Shown piece after piece: positions 62,451 through 64,000 of a stretch of DNA of 64,000 bases (its first letter is position 1; the number at the start of each line of letters is the position of its first letter). The notes below the pieces were generated by a model, which was not told where the DNA came from, searched no databases, and saw nothing but the letters and a program-made list of their open reading frames with translations. Source of the DNA: Pagrus major. Taxonomy: Eukaryota > Chordata > Actinopteri > Spariformes > Sparidae. Position numbers and translations under genes: made by a program. The stretch spans positions 25,471,806 through 25,535,805 of the forward strand of contig NC_133215.1 in the NCBI RefSeq assembly GCF_040436345.1, in the 5' to 3' direction.

Positions 62451-64000
62451 ATGTAGTGGAAGAACTTCCTCAATTCATGTCATGTATATTGTAATATCGC
62501 ACACAATGTCTCACTGTGCTTTGTAGACCTGAAACAGCAAAGGACCCTGACCTAGGCAAAACTCTCTAAGAAGATGGAGAAAATAGTCCTTAATCCTCAG
62601 CACAGGAAGGAAAAACACAGAGGAAACCTCAAAAGAGATCATTACAAAATCAATAGAAAGTTGTAACAGAGGATGAATATGAAATCCATAATGGTTTGGA
62701 GGATGTGCAGTTTGATTGACAGTGTCAGGGCATGCAGGACAGGGAGCCTGGTGGAGATAGAGCAACCTAACCTGATGCCAAACTGCTCAAAATGTACCCT
62801 TTCGTTGGATTGGAGATTAAAGTCAGAGTTGATCAAAATATTATGGACTATAGTTGCCAAAGAAGTATTCAGATAAATGAGGTGAATTAAAAGCTACACG
62901 TGATGTAGTAAATGTACTGTAATTCTAATACTATACAATGTTAGTACCAGGCACTTAAGCAGAGTACATGAGTAAATGTACTTTCCATCTTTTGATATTG
63001 CTTGACAGACTCAAATATAAATGTTAATAAACTTTGTAGCATTTCTCATTCGTAGTTTACATGCAGCCAAACAAGCATTATTATTTCGCAAGGACAAAAA
63101 GAATATACATATGAAACATTTACACAAGCACAAATATAGTATATTTTATACATTTCTAAAAAAAAAACATACAAAAAAACAGGACATAGACTTTCTGAAA
63201 AAAATCCCTCTCAACCATCACGTATGACCCACAGAATGTGTGTGGTGTCGTCTGTATCTGAGACCCTGCCTCCTATCTGCATTTTCTTATTTTTCTAGTA
63301 TTTTGCTATGTTCTGGATGTTTTCGGGTGTCGGCCTTTGGGCAGTGGGTGTGTAACCCCCAGGAAATAACAGCGCAAGGTCCACACTCTAAAAAAACGTA
63401 GCAACCAGGTTACATTGCTATCTCATTCCTGTCTTCAACTCTACCCTGTGTCTGTTTGACTGCAGGCGGGGTGAGCTACACACACAAACACACACACACA
63501 CATGCAGGGTAGAGAGGCTAACAAAGAACAGGATGAAGCGTGCACTGCAGCTGCTTTCGAAATCAACATCTGAAGAGCTGTCAGAGGTGTGGGCCTGTTT
63601 ATTTGTGCTTTTGAACATAACGGCTGTGAAAATAAGTCAGAAAATAATGTTTAATTACTCTGATTTCACTGCCATGTTCTCGCTAACGCCGCTCCTTCTC
63701 TTCATTCTCTCTCTAGAATGACCACGACCACTGCTGCTCTCTTTGTCTGACTGTTGAGCTGGGGAGGGGATGGTCAACTTTGAATGATGTGTTTACCAAC
63801 AGCAACTCACAAATCCTGCATAAAGAATTGTTTTTGTTTATCTATTGTTCTGCATTGGGCAAAAATGGCACATGGTCATGGTCCCGTTCGGTCTGATTAC
63901 TCACACGCGGATGACTTTCAAGGATTGATGCTTCATTCTGTATTTTGTTGTTACATGCTTTGTTTATTTGCAAATTAAACAATTATAATACATTAATCCT

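Noticed and set aside
63533-63721. 62-codon + frame beginning MKRALQLLSKSTSEELSE
   Set aside because: A possible first coding exon of a downstream gene, but no convincing donor, no recognised family and half of it is hydrophobic AT-rich read-through.

Overview
The window reads as nuclear DNA of a ray-finned (teleost) fish. Multi-exon genes are split by GT-AG introns, microsatellites are dense ((CA)n, (CT)n, (CTTT)n, (TA)n), and many short interspersed elements with inverted ends sit in introns and intergenic DNA. The proteins are clear vertebrate orthologs, but with fish-type divergence. The gene content (colgalt1, nxnl1, adgrl1, a phospholipid phosphatase) recalls human chromosome 19p13. I cannot name the species.

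Layout, left to right. (1) 411-7634, + strand: the last nine exons of colgalt1 (procollagen galactosyltransferase 1), ending in an RDEL ER-retention signal; its 5' exons lie outside the window. (2) 13472-14463 and 16518-17525, + strand: two complete tandem copies of nxnl1 (rod-derived cone viability factor / nucleoredoxin-like 1), each with three exons. The first two exons have identical lengths in both copies. (3) About 19600-50400, + strand: adgrl1 (latrophilin-1). It has a CpG-rich candidate first exon, an intron of about 10 kb, a signal-peptide exon at 30844-30963, and about 23 coding exons to the stop at 49418. These encode the lectin, olfactomedin, hormone-receptor, GAIN/GPS, 7TM and a very long cytoplasmic tail ending in VTSL. 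Two in-phase microexons can be placed (15 nt and 24 nt). (4) 52310-58948, - strand: a complete six-exon phospholipid phosphatase, closest by eye to PLPP3. (5) 59000-64000: non-coding DNA upstream of that gene, with repeats.

The genes do not form an operon or pathway; they are independent neighbours. colgalt1 acts on collagens in the ER, nxnl1 products are photoreceptor thioredoxin-like factors, adgrl1 is a synaptic adhesion GPCR, and the phosphatase is a membrane ecto-enzyme acting on lipid phosphates.

The most notable observations are these: a coding minisatellite in the latrophilin tail (about seven WRGG-headed repeats of about 24 residues) plus a second Ser-Pro/Tyr repeat block; the conserved latrophilin splice-site-A microexon lying between two long (CTTT)n arrays; a second candidate microexon in the tail; and the nxnl1 duplication, in which intron retention, the route that makes the short trophic isoform in mammals, would run into a Thr-His dipeptide repeat in one copy. 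I saw no wholly novel gene system. All exon borders were read by eye from reading frame, splice dinucleotides and recalled vertebrate family sequence, and have not been checked against transcripts.
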